The position numbers were made by a program, and so were the translations under genes. The notes below the pieces were generated by a model. That model was not told where the DNA came from and searched no databases. It saw nothing but the letters and a program-made list of their open reading frames with translations. This document shows positions 5,753-6,800 of a DNA stretch of 6,800 bases, piece by piece. The DNA comes from an uncultured Cocleimonas sp. (GTDB lineage: Bacteria > Pseudomonadota > Gammaproteobacteria > Thiotrichales > Thiotrichaceae): positions 1 to 6,800 of the forward strand of contig CALISP010000142.1 in NCBI GenBank assembly GCA_938041705.1, written 5' to 3'. Numbering within the stretch: position 1 is the stretch's first letter; each line of letters opens with the position of its first letter.

Positions 5753-5761
5753 CCCCCCCCC
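5753..5761 (+). repeat. C9 homopolymer in the aapJ leader
   Basis: Nine consecutive Cs occur in otherwise strongly AT-rich intergenic DNA, 26 bases before the aapJ ATG and 15 before GGAG. Homopolymeric C/G tracts of this length are prone to length change by slipped-strand mispairing and to sequencing error. Because the tract is outside the coding region, any effect would be on transcript structure or translation rate rather than frame. Confidence 0.6.
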
Positions 5762-5776
5762 TTACACAATTATTAT

Positions 5777-5780
5777 GGAG
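5777..5780 (+). promoter_or_regulatory. aapJ ribosome-binding site
   Basis: GGAG lies seven bases before ATG 5788, the clearest Shine-Dalgarno sequence among the plus-strand genes here. It fixes the aapJ start, which also begins a complete signal peptide. Confidence 0.85.
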
Positions 5781-5787
5781 TATACCA

Positions 5788-6798
5788 ATGAGGAAGAGTG
5801 TTTTATTAAGTTTGGCAGCTGTTGCAATGTTCAGTACAACTGTTCAAGCAGATACGTTAGATGATGTAAAAAAAGCAGGCATGATCAAATGTGGTGTTAG
5901 TACTGGTCTTGCTGGATTTTCACAGAAAGATGAAGCTGGTAACTGGAGTGGACTAGACGTTGATGTATGTCGTGGTGTTGCAGCAGCAGTACTTGGTGAT
6001 GCATCTAAAGTTAGTTATAAGCCATTAACAGCTAAAGAGCGTTTCACAGCTCTACAGTCTGGTGAAATCGATATTTTATCACGTAACACAACATGGACAG
6101 CTACCCGTGATACTTCATTGGGTTTGAACTTTGCTGGCGTTGTTTACTATGATGGTGCTGGTTTCATGGTTAATAAGAAGCTTGGTGTTGATAGTGCACT
6201 TAAGTTAGATGGTGCAGCAGCATGTATTCAGGCTGGTACTTCTACGGAATTAGCAATTGCTGATTACTTCCGTGAAAATAACATGAAGTATAAAGTTGTA
6301 ACATTTGAAACATCTGACCAAACACGTTCTGGTTTCGAATCAGGTCGTTGTGACTTCTTAGTTTCAGATCAATCTCAGCTTTACTCTCTACGTATTGGTC
6401 TTAAAGATCCTGCTGGAGCAGTTGTTCTTCCAGAAGTTATCTCAAAAGAGCCACTAGGTCCTGTTGTTCGTCAAGGCGATGACAAATGGTTCAACATCGT
6501 AAAGTGGGTTGTTAACGCTTCTATCGAAGGTGAATTCCAAGGTGTTACAGCTGCAAATGCTGATGAGATGGCTAAATCAGGTAAGCCTGGTCAAAAGCGT
6601 CTTTTAGGTGCTGAAGGCGATCTTGGTGAGAAGTTAGGTCTTTCTGCTGATTGGGCTGCTCAAGTAATTAAGCAAGTAGGTAACTACTCTGAGTCTTTCG
6701 AGCGTAACGTTGGTCAAGGTTCTCCACTTAAAATTTCACGTGGCTTAAATGCACAGTGGAACAAAGGCGGAATCCTTTACTCTCCAGCAATGCGTTAA
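5788..6798 (+). CDS. aapJ: General L-amino-acid ABC transporter, periplasmic binding protein (AapJ)
   Basis: The 336-residue precursor captures L-amino acids in the periplasm and delivers them to an AapQMP-type inner-membrane ABC transporter. A Sec signal peptide (MRKSVLL, hydrophobic core, VQA) is probably cleaved after Ala21. The mature protein follows AapJ closely: IKCGVSTGLAGFS (33-45), WSGLDVDVCRGVAAAV (53-68), KERFTALQSGEIDILSRNTTW (83-103, split here only for reading), RDTSLG, YYDGAGFMV, ISKEPLGPVVRQGDD, NVGQGSPLK and the end GLNAQWNKGGILYSPAMR. Cys35, 61, 146 and 188 are in family positions and may form disulfides. Length is normal. The gene is visibly less AT-rich than its neighbours and uses GGT, CGT and GCT/GCA heavily, as expected for an abundant protein. 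Its permease and ATPase partners would be expected downstream, but the window ends two bases after the TAA. Confidence 0.95.
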   Translation: MRKSVLLSLAAVAMFSTTVQADTLDDVKKAGMIKCGVSTGLAGFSQKDEAGNWSGLDVDVCRGVAAAVLGDASKVSYKPLTAKERFTALQSGEIDILSRNTTWTATRDTSLGLNFAGVVYYDGAGFMVNKKLGVDSALKLDGAAACIQAGTSTELAIADYFRENNMKYKVVTFETSDQTRSGFESGRCDFLVSDQSQLYSLRIGLKDPAGAVVLPEVISKEPLGPVVRQGDDKWFNIVKWVVNASIEGEFQGVTAANADEMAKSGKPGQKRLLGAEGDLGEKLGLSADWAAQVIKQVGNYSESFERNVGQGSPLKISRGLNAQWNKGGILYSPAMR

Positions 6799-6800
6799 TA

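Larger units (their letters stand above)
5339..5787. other. 449-base divergent intergenic region between the zapA operon and aapJ
   Basis: No protein-coding gene is convincing here: open frames are very short, the sequence is very AT-rich, and no tRNA or known riboswitch core was recognised. From left to right it holds the zapA-side promoter with palindrome (5363-5401), the small inverted repeat AGTAT/ATACT (5430-5434, 5442-5446), the 20-base element shared with the wza upstream region (5464-5483), a weaker TCAAT/ATTG arrangement (5551-5571), the aapJ promoter candidate (5644-5673), a long hairpin (5701-5742), a C9 tract (5753-5761) and the aapJ ribosome-binding site. An unrecognised small RNA in 5400-5640 cannot be excluded by reading alone. 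Confidence 0.6.

Overview
The window is AT-rich bacterial chromosome and most likely gammaproteobacterial. The clearest lineage marker is the minus-strand pair of a small coiled-coil protein (TIGR02449-like) directly upstream of zapA, an arrangement characteristic of Gammaproteobacteria. The RelA-type C-terminus and the Wza/Wzb/Wzc similarity agree with this. Low GC and an AapJ-type amino-acid binding protein would fit a marine group such as the SUP05/Thioglobus lineage, but that placement is a guess.

Layout. (1) Bases 1-361 hold the 3' end of a relA-type (p)ppGpp synthetase gene. (2) Bases 362-518 are a short intergenic region with promoter-like and inverted-repeat elements. (3) Bases 519-4701 hold a compact plus-strand operon, wza-wzb-wzc: outer-membrane polysaccharide export lipoprotein, low-molecular-weight tyrosine phosphatase, and polysaccharide co-polymerase with a tyrosine autokinase domain. 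(4) Bases 4702-4793 are a convergent gap with two overlapping hairpins. (5) Bases 4794-5338 hold the minus-strand TIGR02449-zapA cell-division operon. (6) Bases 5339-5787 are a 449-base divergent intergenic region carrying a palindrome in the zapA-side promoter, a 20-base element shared with the wza upstream region, a promoter candidate, a long leader hairpin and a C9 tract. (7) Bases 5788-6798 hold aapJ, the periplasmic binding protein of a general L-amino-acid ABC transporter, with no further transporter genes before the window ends.

How the genes work together. Wza forms the outer-membrane exit channel, Wzc the inner-membrane polymerisation/export regulator that autophosphorylates on its tyrosine tail, and Wzb the phosphatase that resets Wzc. 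No glycosyltransferase, flippase or polymerase gene is present here, so the sugar-building genes must lie elsewhere if the system is active.

The most notable feature is in wzb. The reading frame breaks just after the catalytic Asp-Pro loop, at a T8 run containing the heptamer T TTT TTA. The missing C-terminal helix is intact in the -1 frame and ends three bases before wzc. This could be programmed -1 frameshifting, transcript slippage, a sequencing or assembly error, or early decay. The unusual P-loop (CIVNICRGS instead of the usual CxGNxCRSP) keeps decay as a serious possibility.
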